From the IMG/VR virus record IMGVR_UViG_3300028361_000108, positions 1 through 26,440 of that record: DNA of 26,440 nt. The stretch is one strand, 5' to 3'. The stretch's first letter is position 1. Every line of letters begins with the position of its first letter. Made by a program: the position numbers and the translations under genes. Shown here in pieces: positions 18,130-26,108 of this stretch. The DNA is from a virus. The notes under the pieces are model-generated. The model made no database searches. It was given only the letters and a program-made list of their open reading frames with translations, and had not been told where the DNA came from.

Positions 18130-18966
18130 ATGACTGCCACAGAAATAAAAACTAACCCTACAGTGCTAAAATACTTCTCAACGTTTAGTGGCATTGGCGG
18201 CTTTGAGCTAGGTATTGGCCCGCACGGTCAGTGCGTTGGTTATTCAGAGATTGACAAGTATGCTTGCACTATTTATAAAAACCACTTCCCTAACCACAAA
18301 AACTATGGAGACATCACAAAAATTGACGCAAAAACTTTACCAGACTTTGATTTGCTTTTGGGGGGTTTTCCATGTCAATCTTTCTCGATTGCAGGAAAGC
18401 GTGGTGGATTTAGTGATACAAGAGGCACGATGTTCTTTGAACTCGCTAGGATTATTAAAGAAAAACTACCACGCCTTTTTATGTTTGAAAACGTCAAAGG
18501 CTTACTATCTCACGACCAAGGGAAAACATTTACTACCATCATCACCACGCTTGATGAATTGGGGTATGACTGTCAATGGCAAGTGCTTAACAGCAAAAAT
18601 CACGGTGTGCCGCAAAACCGCGAGCGAGTGTTCATTGTCGGACATTCTCGAGGAACACGCAGACCCGAAGTATTTCCTCTCCTTGGCGATGATAAACTAC
18701 CTAACGCAAAGGGCAGAACAGACCAAGGACGGGCACAAACCCAAATTTCACACACACTGCGGGGGTCAAGCGTAAAGGCTGATCAAGTGTTTATAAAGGT
18801 GGGTAAGCAAATACGCCGCTTAACCCCAACCGAGTGCGAGCGGCTGCAGGGCTTCCCAGACGGCTGGACGCAGGCCGTTAGTGACACTCAGCGCTATAAA
18901 ACACTGGGTAATGCGGTTACTGTAAACGTCATTAGAGATATTTTTAACAGAACAATTAACACCTAA
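18130..18966 (+). CDS. C5-cytosine DNA methyltransferase
   Basis: 278 residues with the motifs of the Dcm/HhaI family in order: I FSGIGGFELG (19-28, SAM binding), IV GGFPCQSFS (catalytic Cys82), VI FENVKG (119-124), VIII QNRERVFIVG, IX in LTPTECERLQGFPDGWT, X in GNAVTVNV. It transfers methyl from SAM to cytosine C5. The target recognition region between VIII and IX is short (about 60 residues), and the protein is near the lower size limit. No restriction partner is adjacent, so it is probably a solitary phage methylase protecting against host restriction. The last third returns to the phage's own base composition, while the first two thirds resemble the upstream cargo, suggesting a mosaic. 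Confidence 0.92.
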   Translation: MTATEIKTNPTVLKYFSTFSGIGGFELGIGPHGQCVGYSEIDKYACTIYKNHFPNHKNYGDITKIDAKTLPDFDLLLGGFPCQSFSIAGKRGGFSDTRGTMFFELARIIKEKLPRLFMFENVKGLLSHDQGKTFTTIITTLDELGYDCQWQVLNSKNHGVPQNRERVFIVGHSRGTRRPEVFPLLGDDKLPNAKGRTDQGRAQTQISHTLRGSSVKADQVFIKVGKQIRRLTPTECERLQGFPDGWTQAVSDTQRYKTLGNAVTVNVIRDIFNRTINT

Positions 18967-18969
18967 CCT

Positions 18970-19128
18970 ATGCAACCAACCAACCGATACAAAATAGTAA
19001 AACCAAAAAACATGATGTCCAGCTGCATTATCGATACCGAGACAAATACAGTGGTCGAGACTATAGCTAGCACCCGGGAGCAAAATATGCGGCTAAAGAA
19101 TTGGAACAGGAAAGGCTGCGCGTTATAA
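18970..19128 (+). CDS. small hypothetical protein upstream of terminase
   Basis: A 52-residue protein beginning MQPTNRYKIVKPKNMMSSCI. Basic at both ends with a central acidic stretch (DTETNTVVET). It starts 3 bases after the methyltransferase stop; its stop adjoins the promoter of the terminase genes. No family recognised. Confidence 0.5.
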   Translation: MQPTNRYKIVKPKNMMSSCIIDTETNTVVETIASTREQNMRLKNWNRKGCAL

Positions 19129-19149
19129 CAACGCGTTAGCATGTATAAT
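19129..19149 (+). promoter_or_regulatory. terminase operon promoter, leaderless start
   Basis: CAACGCGTTAGCA (19129-19141) followed by TATAAT (19144-19149); the ATG at 19157 begins 7 bases later. The 13-mer is identical to 13737-13749. The -35 is poor, so an activator or the GTTAG element may contribute. Confidence 0.55.
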
Positions 19150-19156
19150 AACCAAT

Positions 19157-19645
19157 ATGGCCAGCCCAAAACGTAGTTTAAAAAAAGCACATACCCACGC
19201 TATTACTGGCCGGCAGACGGGTAGGATAAACCCGTACACGTACGAAATTAGAGACATTAACTTTGGTGTGCTGCAGGTTAAAAATACCAGCAACGGGTGG
19301 TGGTTAGACAGGAGTAAAGTGCAACGGCTGATAGACGCATTTAAAATTGGTAGCACTGACGAAGAGGCTTGTTTATACGCCGGTGTAAGCCTGAACGCTT
19401 TTAAATATTTTATTGTACTGCACCCAGAGTTTGCACCCATAAAAAAGCAATTAAAGGATTTGCCAATATTAGTGGCCCGGCAGACAGTGGTTAACAACTT
19501 GGCCAAGGACGCAAACTTGGCCATGCGCTACCTAGAAAAAAAGCGCCGCGACGAGTTTGGTGCCAGCGTGGACATTACCAGTGGGGGCCAGCAAATTGGT
19601 GGTAACCAAATAGAATTTGTAGACTTCCATGATCCAAAAGATTAA
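19157..19645 (+). CDS. terS: terminase small subunit
   Basis: 162 residues. The middle (about 55-120) has the helix-turn-helix pattern of phage small terminases, 'RLIDAFKIGSTDEEACLYAG' then VSLNAFKYFIVLHPEF, followed by a helix (VARQTVVNNLAKDANLAMRY) and the common ending 'LEKKRRDEFG'. It recognises phage DNA at the packaging initiation site and delivers it to the large subunit. It overlaps the large terminase gene by 17 bases. The N-terminal ~50 residues are basic and less conserved. Confidence 0.83.
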   Translation: MASPKRSLKKAHTHAITGRQTGRINPYTYEIRDINFGVLQVKNTSNGWWLDRSKVQRLIDAFKIGSTDEEACLYAGVSLNAFKYFIVLHPEFAPIKKQLKDLPILVARQTVVNNLAKDANLAMRYLEKKRRDEFGASVDITSGGQQIGGNQIEFVDFHDPKD

Positions 19646-20918
19646 CAGCCATTATGCAAAAGTATTCACGGCCCCATTGGGGCACTACCGCTACATAATA
19701 AACATGGGCGGGCGTGGTGCCGGGCGTAGTAAAGTGGCGGCCCAGCGCGCCACAGCAAAAATTTGTGCGCCCGAGTATTACCGTGCAGCTATTATGCGTT
19801 TGGTAAAAGAAGATATTAAAAACTCTATTTTTACAGACGTCCGGGACAATATGGAGGAATTAGGTATTGACCAAATTATTAACATAACCGAGAACCCGTT
19901 GATGTTTAGGTATGGGAAAAACTCAATACGCGGCCTAGGCTTTAAAAAGAATGGCGACCAAAAAAGTAAACTAAAATCACTGGCCAACTTTAACGAAGTT
20001 ATTATCGAGGAAGCCGACGAAATTGGCCCCGAGGATTTTATAATGTTGGATGACAGTTTGCGTACGCTAAAAAGCCCGGTAACGGTAATGATGAATTTAA
20101 ACCCGCCTGACATAAACCATTGGATTATAAAGCGCTGGTTTAACTTGGTGCAGGCAATAGATGAGGACGGCAACGTGGTGGACGGTTTTTATAAACCGGT
20201 GCTAAAAAGTGAGTTTACTGAACAGGTTTTGTTTATTGACACAAACTATTTAGTTAATGCTAAAAACATTGCAGCCAGTACTAAATATAACTGGGAACAA
20301 TACCGCACAACTAACCCGGACCACTACTGGAGCGTGATACGTGGAATGGTTAGCGCCGGGGCCAAGGGGCGTATTTATAAAAATTGGTTACCCTTGTCTG
20401 CAACTGAGTTTGACGCGCTGCCATACCCCAGCTACTACGCAATAGACTTTGGTTTTACAAACGACCCCACGGCCATTGTGGAAATTAAAGAACATAACAA
20501 CCGGGTTTATGTTAAAGAGCTGGTATACCGCACCGGCCTAATTAACCGCGACCCGGGCGGCAAGCTGCCAAATATTAGCGACGAACTTGCCCGGCATGAC
20601 GTGCCCAAGGGTGCCCGGATTTATGCCGATTGTGCTGAACCCAAAAGTATTGCTGAGCTGCAGGCTGACGGCTGGAACGTGCACGCAAGCACCAAGGGTA
20701 GCGACAGCATACGGGTGGGGGTAGACTTGCTACTAGGTAAAGAGGTTTTTTATACTGAGAACAGCAGCAACGTTGAGCGTGAGCAGCAAAAATACTGTTG
20801 GGGTTTGGACAAAAACAAAGAACCCACTAACAAACCAATTGACGATTTTAATCACGCCATGGACGCCATCCGGTATGGGGTCTATACTCACAGTCTGCGC
20901 AGCTACGTTGGTTTTTAG
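19629..20918 (+). CDS. terL: terminase large subunit (PBSX/Terminase_3-like)
   Basis: 429 residues. ATPase motor: NMGGRGAGRS (Walker A variant, 26-34), VIIEEADE (Walker B with catalytic Glu, about 118-127), MMNLNPPDINHW (coupling motif). RNase H-like nuclease: YAIDFGFTNDPTA (first Asp), YADCAEPKSI (second Asp), then IDDFNHAMDAIRYG (third acidic site). It cuts concatemeric DNA and pumps it into the prohead. Length is normal for the PBSX-type family. It directly follows the small subunit and precedes the portal, the standard packaging order. Confidence 0.95.
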   Translation: MIQKINSHYAKVFTAPLGHYRYIINMGGRGAGRSKVAAQRATAKICAPEYYRAAIMRLVKEDIKNSIFTDVRDNMEELGIDQIINITENPLMFRYGKNSIRGLGFKKNGDQKSKLKSLANFNEVIIEEADEIGPEDFIMLDDSLRTLKSPVTVMMNLNPPDINHWIIKRWFNLVQAIDEDGNVVDGFYKPVLKSEFTEQVLFIDTNYLVNAKNIAASTKYNWEQYRTTNPDHYWSVIRGMVSAGAKGRIYKNWLPLSATEFDALPYPSYYAIDFGFTNDPTAIVEIKEHNNRVYVKELVYRTGLINRDPGGKLPNISDELARHDVPKGARIYADCAEPKSIAELQADGWNVHASTKGSDSIRVGVDLLLGKEVFYTENSSNVEREQQKYCWGLDKNKEPTNKPIDDFNHAMDAIRYGVYTHSLRSYVGF

Positions 20919-20927
20919 TGCTATACT
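20919..20927 (+). promoter_or_regulatory. extended -10 promoter after terL
   Basis: TG-C-TATACT begins at the base after the terL stop. It is followed by AACGG, so the CTAACGG half-site lies at the -10/start junction. It could drive a short transcript ending at the terminator at 21014. Confidence 0.45.
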
Positions 20928-20958
20928 AACGGTACGCAGTTACGGAGAAAATCACTGC

Positions 20959-21030
20959 ATGGTTTTAAAAAGCGCGAGCGCTAGCGTGGCAACACCTTGG
21001 CCCGCCGCCAGAGAAAAAGCTATATACTGA
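20959..21030 (+). CDS. possible 23-residue leader peptide
   Basis: ATG 20959 to TGA 21028-21030, MVLKSASASVATPWPAAREK plus three residues. GGAG lies at 20944-20947 and its stop is inside the terminator stem at 21014-21044, as in attenuator leaders. Translation is not certain; it may be chance. Confidence 0.25.
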   Translation: MVLKSASASVATPWPAAREKAIY

Positions 21031-21044
21031 GATATAGCTTTTTT
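21014..21044 (+). terminator. strong (bidirectional-looking) intrinsic terminator between terL and portal
   Basis: AAAAAGCTATAT - ACTGAG - ATATAGCTTTTTT: a 12-bp perfect stem with A-tract and U-tract on the two sides. It insulates packaging from head genes, which then start from the promoter at 21074. Confidence 0.85.
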
Positions 21045-21073
21045 GCTGACAAATAGTTTTGCTCTGGCAATTG

Positions 21074-21083
21074 GTGATATACT
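21074..21083 (+). promoter_or_regulatory. head operon promoter, extended -10 (GTGATATACT)
   Basis: TG-A-TATACT (21075-21083), the same 12-base string GTGATATACTAA as at 16469, 20 bases before the portal ATG and just after a terminator. No good -35. Confidence 0.6.
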
Positions 21084-21103
21084 AAAAGCACTATTTATTT
21101 TAT

Positions 21104-23068
21104 ATGGGACTACTAGACAACTTTAGGAAAAACTGGGGGGCCAAAAAGTATACGGGAATTATTGCCGGGGGGTTACCTGCTGGCACGCGCTGGGGCGATA
21201 TGTCATTTTTAAAAGCCAACGATGTCTCGCTGTACACAAACCGCGCTATTAGCCGCCGGGCACAAAAGGTAGGTGAGATTGATTTTGTGGTACTTGACGC
21301 CAAGGGGGCGGTCATTGAAAACGACCCAATACTAAAGGTTTTAAACCGGCCTAACAAACATTTTAGCAAGTACGATTTTTGGGCACTAAACCAAACCTAT
21401 ATTGACGTTGTTGGTGACAGTTACGTGTGGATGGAAACAAACCGAAAAGACGCATTTAGCGCCAAGACTATAACAGCAATGCACATACTGCGCCCTGATC
21501 TGGTAAAGGCCGTATACGTAAAGGGCATGCTGCTGCACTACGAGTACAGCACCCCAGACGGTACCGTAAATTATGACGCTGATGAGGTGGTGCACTTTTA
21601 CCGACCTGACCCGCTAAACCCGCTAAAGGGTGTTAGCTTGCTAAAAGCTGGTATACACGCCATCCAAACCGAGCAGCAGATTGGTGCGTACCATGCGCGC
21701 ATTTTAGAGAACGGTGGAAAAATTGAGGGTGTAATGAAATTTACTACTGAACGGCTGCAGCCAGAACAATTGCAGGAATTAAAGGACGGGTACGAAAAAG
21801 AATATGCAGACGCCCGTAACGCAGGCCGGCCACTGTTTGTCGGCGGTGACGCTGCATACCAAAACCTAGGGCTAACGCCACACGAAATGGCGTTTATGGA
21901 CGCCAAGAAAATGACGCTCGAGGACATTGTAATTATGACCGCGGTGCCTAAAATATTGCTTGGGTCGGTTGATGACGTGCAGTTTAGTAACAGTGACGCC
22001 AGCATGCGTATGTTTTTGCGGGAGACGATTAACCCGTTGTTAAAGGCGTTAACTAGTGCACTAACTCACAAACTAACCGACGACACCAAGACAATTAGTT
22101 TTATTGACCCGACCCCTGAGAACATTGACGAAAAGCTAAAGCAAATTGCTAGCGGTGTTACCAACCATTATTTAACTGTAAACGAAGCCCGTGAAATGAG
22201 CGAGTTAGGCCTTGAACCCATAGAGGGTGGGGACACCATTATGGTGCCATTTAACCTGTTGCCATTAGGCAAAGAACGGTTTACTACACCGGCCCCGGGT
22301 ACCGACGAAAAAAAACTAAAAAGCACAATTGAGCACCCACTGCTAGACGTAGACGTACGGTCTATGTGGGCTGACATTAGTGTAAAGCGTGCAGACGCGC
22401 GGGAGGAAATTTTTATCAAACACCTTGATAATTATTTTAAAGAACAGATGGGTCGGTTTGTGGCTGCCGTGTCCATTGATCAAAAACGGGTGTTTAGAAT
22501 TAAAAACCTGTTTGACGAGGTCGCAAATGCTACGCTTGAGATTAGGTTAGGCCACAGTACGTTATATCCAGTGCTGGCTGAGATGGCCGAGGCTGCTGGT
22601 AATGACAGTATGCGGTTGGCAGGCAGCACATACGGGTTTAACATGACCAGTGACGTCACGGGTTGGATTGACGCGCGCACCAATGTGTTTATGGAGAAAA
22701 TTACCGCAACCACTTTTGAGAAATTAAAGAGTGAGTTTCAAGCTAGCTTTGACGCCGGTGAAAGCCGGCCCGAATTAGTTGCGCGTATTGAAAATACATA
22801 TGGGGAAATTACCGAATGGCGGTCAAACCTTATTGCCCGCACCGAGGTACACATTGCCAGCCAGTATGCAAACATGGAGGGTTATAAACAGGCCGGGTTA
22901 AATATAAAAATATGGGTTGCCGTTGGTGACATACACACGCGGGACAGCCATTACATTATGGACGGGCAAGAGCGGCCAATTGGTATGCCGTTTAGTAATG
23001 GCCTAATGTTTCCGGGCGACCCAACCGGGTCTGCGGGTGAGGTAATAAACTGCCGCTGCACAATGTAG
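21104..23068 (+). CDS. portal protein fused to MuF-like head morphogenesis domain
   Basis: 654 residues. Residues 1 to about 400 are an HK97-type portal: AISRRAQKVGEIDFVVLD, DPILKVLNRPNKHFSKYDFW, DEVVHFYRPDPLNPLKGVSL, then MTLEDIVIMTAVPKILLGSV. The portal is the dodecameric ring for DNA passage and connector assembly. Residues about 430-654 match MuF/SPP1 gp7-type minor head proteins: a long helical part, LIARTEVHIASQYANMEGYK, then WVAVGDIHTRDSHYIMDGQE and the end GEVINCRCTM. Usually these are two genes; here they are one frame without a stop. The join is near DEKKLKSTIEHPLLDVDVRS. Confidence 0.88.
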   Translation: MGLLDNFRKNWGAKKYTGIIAGGLPAGTRWGDMSFLKANDVSLYTNRAISRRAQKVGEIDFVVLDAKGAVIENDPILKVLNRPNKHFSKYDFWALNQTYIDVVGDSYVWMETNRKDAFSAKTITAMHILRPDLVKAVYVKGMLLHYEYSTPDGTVNYDADEVVHFYRPDPLNPLKGVSLLKAGIHAIQTEQQIGAYHARILENGGKIEGVMKFTTERLQPEQLQELKDGYEKEYADARNAGRPLFVGGDAAYQNLGLTPHEMAFMDAKKMTLEDIVIMTAVPKILLGSVDDVQFSNSDASMRMFLRETINPLLKALTSALTHKLTDDTKTISFIDPTPENIDEKLKQIASGVTNHYLTVNEAREMSELGLEPIEGGDTIMVPFNLLPLGKERFTTPAPGTDEKKLKSTIEHPLLDVDVRSMWADISVKRADAREEIFIKHLDNYFKEQMGRFVAAVSIDQKRVFRIKNLFDEVANATLEIRLGHSTLYPVLAEMAEAAGNDSMRLAGSTYGFNMTSDVTGWIDARTNVFMEKITATTFEKLKSEFQASFDAGESRPELVARIENTYGEITEWRSNLIARTEVHIASQYANMEGYKQAGLNIKIWVAVGDIHTRDSHYIMDGQERPIGMPFSNGLMFPGDPTGSAGEVINCRCTM

Positions 23069-23078
23069 CGTCTGGGGT

Positions 23079-23088
23079 GTGATACAAT
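23079..23088 (+). promoter_or_regulatory. extended -10 promoter upstream of prohead protease
   Basis: GTGATACAAT (TG-A-TACAAT) 19 bases before the protease ATG, a variant of the GTGATATACT set. Supports separate transcription of protease and capsid. Confidence 0.45.
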
Positions 23089-23107
23089 TTAATTAACAAA
23101 AACCAGC

Positions 23108-24019
23108 ATGGCAAAAAAAAGTAATCTAAAACTAAAAACAGGTGAAAAGGCAATTATCTCAATGCCGGTTACTATTAAAGGTGTTGACAAGGAAAATTAC
23201 ACTTTAACCATGGTGGCTAGCACCCAAAAGGAAGACCGGCACGGGGACATAGTTTTGCAGGACGGTTGGGATTTAAAGCCGTACAAAAAGAACCCGGTTA
23301 TCTTAAATAGCCACAACTACAATGACGCAACCGAGGTAATTGCCAAGGCGGTTAGCACAAAAGTTGAAGGCACCGGGGTTAACGCCAAGCTGGTACAAGT
23401 GTGGAAATTTGCCGTCGACGAAAACCCCAAGGCAAAAATTATATTTGACCTGTACGCAGGTGGGTACCTGCACGCCAGCAGTGTTGGGTTTATCCCCAAG
23501 TCATTTAAAGAGGGTGACTATTTTACAATTGAAACCGCCGAACTTTTGGAGGTTAGTGCAGTAAGTGTGCCAGCCAACGCCACCGCCACGCTAGCCAAAA
23601 GCATTGGCGTTGATACCAAAGAGCTGGAGGCAGCTGTTGTGGTTGAACCGGAACCCGAAACTGAAACCGAACCCGAAACGGAACCCGAACCAGACGTCCC
23701 GGTTGAAACTGACGAACCGGAACCCGTTACTGATCCAGAACCAATTGCGCCAGTTGAACCAGTGGCCCCAGTTGCACCGGTTGAGCCAGACGTACCAGAC
23801 GTACCCGAGCCAATTGTGCAGCTGTCCGTAAATACCAAAACTTTAAACGCAATTAAAAGCATAGAGCTGGCCCACAGGGAAAAAGTGGCCAAGGCGTACC
23901 AGTTAATTAAAACCCTACACACTGACCATGGTATTACCTATCTACCCGGGGACAGTAAAGCCAAAGCCCGTAAAGAGAAAATTAACAAAGCCATTAGGTT
24001 GCTGGTAGCTGCAAAATAA
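23108..24019 (+). CDS. HK97-family prohead protease with acidic Pro-rich linker
   Basis: 303 residues. The protease domain (about 15-165) has DRHGDIVLQDGWDL, NPVILNSHNYN (catalytic His69), YLHASSVGFIPK (nucleophile Ser124 or Ser125) and TAELLEVSAVSVPAN (Glu149), the herpes/HK97 prohead protease triad region. A ~65-residue low-complexity stretch of Glu, Pro and Val (about 175-240) follows, then a basic helical C-terminus (HREKVAKAYQLIKTLH, KARKEKINKAIRLL). The extra C-terminal part may act as scaffold. The protease matures the prohead by cleaving the delta domain of the capsid protein encoded next. Confidence 0.88.
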   Translation: MAKKSNLKLKTGEKAIISMPVTIKGVDKENYTLTMVASTQKEDRHGDIVLQDGWDLKPYKKNPVILNSHNYNDATEVIAKAVSTKVEGTGVNAKLVQVWKFAVDENPKAKIIFDLYAGGYLHASSVGFIPKSFKEGDYFTIETAELLEVSAVSVPANATATLAKSIGVDTKELEAAVVVEPEPETETEPETEPEPDVPVETDEPEPVTDPEPIAPVEPVAPVAPVEPDVPDVPEPIVQLSVNTKTLNAIKSIELAHREKVAKAYQLIKTLHTDHGITYLPGDSKAKARKEKINKAIRLLVAAK

Positions 24020-24107
24020 AACCAATAGCAAGTGTCGATAACGTGACCCCGGCGAAAGCCAAAACTCCCAGACGTGGGCGGTAATTACAAAAAAACATAA
24101 TTTATTT
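24020..24107 (+). promoter_or_regulatory. structured 5' leader of the capsid gene
   Basis: Between protease and capsid lie GGC-GAAA-GCC (24051-24060), CCCA-GACG-TGGG (24067-24078), GGTAATTAC, and an A/T-rich run into the ATG. The order GGYGAAAGCC, hairpin, GGGCGgTAAnTACA also occurs at 16724-16755. Possibly an mRNA stabiliser, translation enhancer or processing element for the highest-expressed gene. Confidence 0.4.
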
Positions 24108-25442
24108 ATGAGCGAATTACTAAAACTGATTAAAAGTTTGATGAAAAAAGGGGTCGCAACTGTTGCCGAAAAAGCACAGGTTGCCAAGTTGCTAAAAGCG
24201 CTTGATGACGGTGACGCCGAGGTGGTTGCTGATGAGGCTGCTGCTGTTGCTGCGTTGCCCGAGGAGGCCGTTGAGGAACCTACCGACGAAGATGTGGATG
24301 CCGGCATTAAAGCGCTGTTTTCAAAGCACGCAAAAAGTGTAACGGACGAAGTCACTGAAAAAGTGAAAACGTTTATGTCAGAGCAAAACGAACTGATTGC
24401 AAAGCAAGCTGGTGCGTATCACCCTGACCTAGTGACAAAACGTAAAGGGCTAAACGCCACTTTGCGCGAGACGTGTAAATACCTATTGCGGGGCGACGAG
24501 GCCAAGCTAAAGGAAATGACAACCGACGAAAGTGGTACGCCGTACGCAGGGTACACAGTTGACAGTGAGCTGTCTGCTGAAATCCAACACCTTGTTTCCG
24601 TTTACGGTGTTGCACGGCGTGAAATGCAGTCAATCCAATTGACAAAGCATGAGTACAAAGCAAACAACCTAGCAACGGACGTGTCTGTATACTGGGTTGA
24701 CGAGGGTGCTGTGGTCAGTTCAACGCAGGCTGTACTAGGACAGGAAACGCTTACGCTTAAAAAGCTGGGTGCCATTATTACTGTTACAGCTGAGCTGTTG
24801 GAAGATACTGAAATTGACTTTATGTCATTTCTTGCAGCGCGTGTTGCTGAGGGGTTTGCCCTTGCCGAGGACCAAGCGTTCTTTGTGGGTAACGGGACAG
24901 GTACGTTTGGTGGCTTCACCGGTGTACTGCGTAACACGTCAACTAACAATGTGGCGATGGCTACAGGGCAAGTTGCGTTTACAAACTTGACCGCTGACCT
25001 GTTGCTGGATATGCAGGACGCAACGCCAGCAGGTGCTTTGCCTAACGCAAAGTATTACTACCACCGTAGTATCAAGTCAATTGTCCGAAAGCTAAAAGAT
25101 GATAACGGGGCTTACATTTACCAAGCGCCGTCACAGCAAGGGCCTGCGACAGTTTGGGGGATGCCCGAGGTATTGGTTGAATCCATGCCAGCAATTGCTG
25201 CTAGTGGTGCGTCAACGGCGTTTGTTCTCTTTGGTGATCTGCGAAAGGCGGCAATCTTTGGTTACAAAGGTTCCATTAACGCTGCACGGTTCCAAGGCGG
25301 TACAGTGCGCAACGTTGCTGCGGACGCTGACATTAACCTTATTACAACAGACCGAGAGGCGGTACGTTGGACTGAGCGAGTTGGTTACGTGACAATCGTA
25401 CCAAAGGCGGTTACCCGACTTACTACTGGGGCTGCGGCATAA
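24108..25442 (+). CDS. major capsid protein (HK97 gp5 fold)
   Basis: 444 residues. The N-terminal ~110 residues are an acidic, helical scaffolding (delta) domain (MSELLKLIKSLMKKG; TDEVTEKVKTFMSEQNELIA) that the protease should remove. The body has the HK97 signs: GYTVDSELSAEIQHLVSVYG (N-arm and E-loop start), WVDEGAVVSSTQAV, LGAIITVTAELLEDTEIDF, ALAEDQAFFVGNGTGTFGGF (spine and A-domain), MPEVLVESMPAIA and VLFGDLRKAAIFGYK near the C-terminus. Codon use is more regular than in neighbouring genes, as expected for a highly expressed protein. It assembles the icosahedral shell. Confidence 0.95.
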   Translation: MSELLKLIKSLMKKGVATVAEKAQVAKLLKALDDGDAEVVADEAAAVAALPEEAVEEPTDEDVDAGIKALFSKHAKSVTDEVTEKVKTFMSEQNELIAKQAGAYHPDLVTKRKGLNATLRETCKYLLRGDEAKLKEMTTDESGTPYAGYTVDSELSAEIQHLVSVYGVARREMQSIQLTKHEYKANNLATDVSVYWVDEGAVVSSTQAVLGQETLTLKKLGAIITVTAELLEDTEIDFMSFLAARVAEGFALAEDQAFFVGNGTGTFGGFTGVLRNTSTNNVAMATGQVAFTNLTADLLLDMQDATPAGALPNAKYYYHRSIKSIVRKLKDDNGAYIYQAPSQQGPATVWGMPEVLVESMPAIAASGASTAFVLFGDLRKAAIFGYKGSINAARFQGGTVRNVAADADINLITTDREAVRWTERVGYVTIVPKAVTRLTTGAAA

Positions 25443-25444
25443 CA

Positions 25445-25501
25445 TGCTATAGTGTAGTTATACTAACCCTTTGCATGACCTTTGTATGCATGGGGTTAGT
25501 G
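25445..25501 (+). promoter_or_regulatory. inverted-repeat promoter region after capsid gene
   Basis: TG-C-TATAGT (25445-25453) and TATACT (25460-25465) are two possible -10 boxes. An imperfect inverted repeat follows: CTAACCCTTTGCATG (25463-25477) against TATGCATGGGGTTAG (25485-25499). It could form a capsid-gene terminator-like hairpin without U-tract, or be an operator related to the CTAAC/GTTAG motif. Confidence 0.45.
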
Positions 25502-25512
25502 ATAAAAATATT

Positions 25513-25905
25513 ATGGTATTTGCAGAAAAAAAGACAAACGACAATAATTGGCAATATACATGCGAGGATTTGTTTGGCACCGCAGTATTTACGTCCAGCC
25601 TAAAATTGGACGGTGATATACTGGACGCAGCCATAACCGCTGTTACCGGGGTGCAGACAACCGCGGCCACAGTTACTGGCGATATGCCCTACAAAGACAG
25701 CCGCATTTTTTACAAATTAAATAAAGCACCATTATGGGAAAGCGAAACCACGGAGGAGGCATACAAACCGGCACCCTGTACGTTGACAAGCGCACAGGTG
25801 TTAAAGTGCTGGATGAGACGGGTGAGCTGGCCGGGGACCCGCTTTATAAAGTGGTGCTGCAGGTTCGCGGCAGCGCTCCGACAGGCGTGGCAAAACACAA
25901 TTTAA
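25513..25905 (+). CDS. hypothetical head protein, C-terminus overlapping the next gene
   Basis: 130 residues from ATG 25513 (MVFAEKKTNDNNWQYTCEDL). An upstream in-frame TTG extension runs through the inverted repeat and is rejected. The first ~75 residues are ordinary and include AAITAVTGVQTTAATVTGD. From about residue 75 on, the sequence is Trp/Cys/Arg-rich and overlaps the gene at 25734 by 172 bases in another frame. This part looks like out-of-frame translation, so the functional protein may be ~75 residues plus a fortuitous tail, or a frameshift may join the two frames. Position suggests a head completion or decoration protein. Confidence 0.5.
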   Translation: MVFAEKKTNDNNWQYTCEDLFGTAVFTSSLKLDGDILDAAITAVTGVQTTAATVTGDMPYKDSRIFYKLNKAPLWESETTEEAYKPAPCTLTSAQVLKCWMRRVSWPGTRFIKWCCRFAAALRQAWQNTI

Positions 25906-25925
25906 AAAATACTAAATATGTCTGA
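25734..25925 (+). CDS. small hypothetical head-region protein
   Basis: 63 residues beginning MGKRNHGGGIQTGTLYVDKR, Gly-rich then with a well-formed beta/helix segment (GVKVLDETGELAGDPLYKVV). The composition is more protein-like than the overlapping frame. It overlaps the next gene by 8 bases. No family recognised; likely a minor head or connector component by position. Confidence 0.55.
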   Translation: MGKRNHGGGIQTGTLYVDKRTGVKVLDETGELAGDPLYKVVLQVRGSAPTGVAKHNLKNTKYV

Positions 25926-26103
25926 AATTTGCGTACCAATTTACACTGCCCAGACACCCCCGTACACTAAAAGCGTGTCCCCATTTAGTGCAGCCGTGGC
26001 ACCATACGCGCCGTTATGTTTTCAGCCCGGCAACTATCTGCGGTACATGGACGAGACTGATTTTAGTTTTATGGACGGCGTCAATTTAGATTTCATGGGT
26101 TAG
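25918..26103 (+). CDS. small hypothetical protein
   Basis: 61 residues (MSEICVPIYTAQTPPYTKSV...), Pro/Tyr-rich at the N-terminus and acidic/aromatic at the C-terminus (YMDETDFSFMDGVNLDFMG). Not membrane-like. It ends just before an extended -10 promoter. Function unknown. Confidence 0.5.
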   Translation: MSEICVPIYTAQTPPYTKSVSPFSAAVAPYAPLCFQPGNYLRYMDETDFSFMDGVNLDFMG

Positions 26104-26108
26104 TAGCT

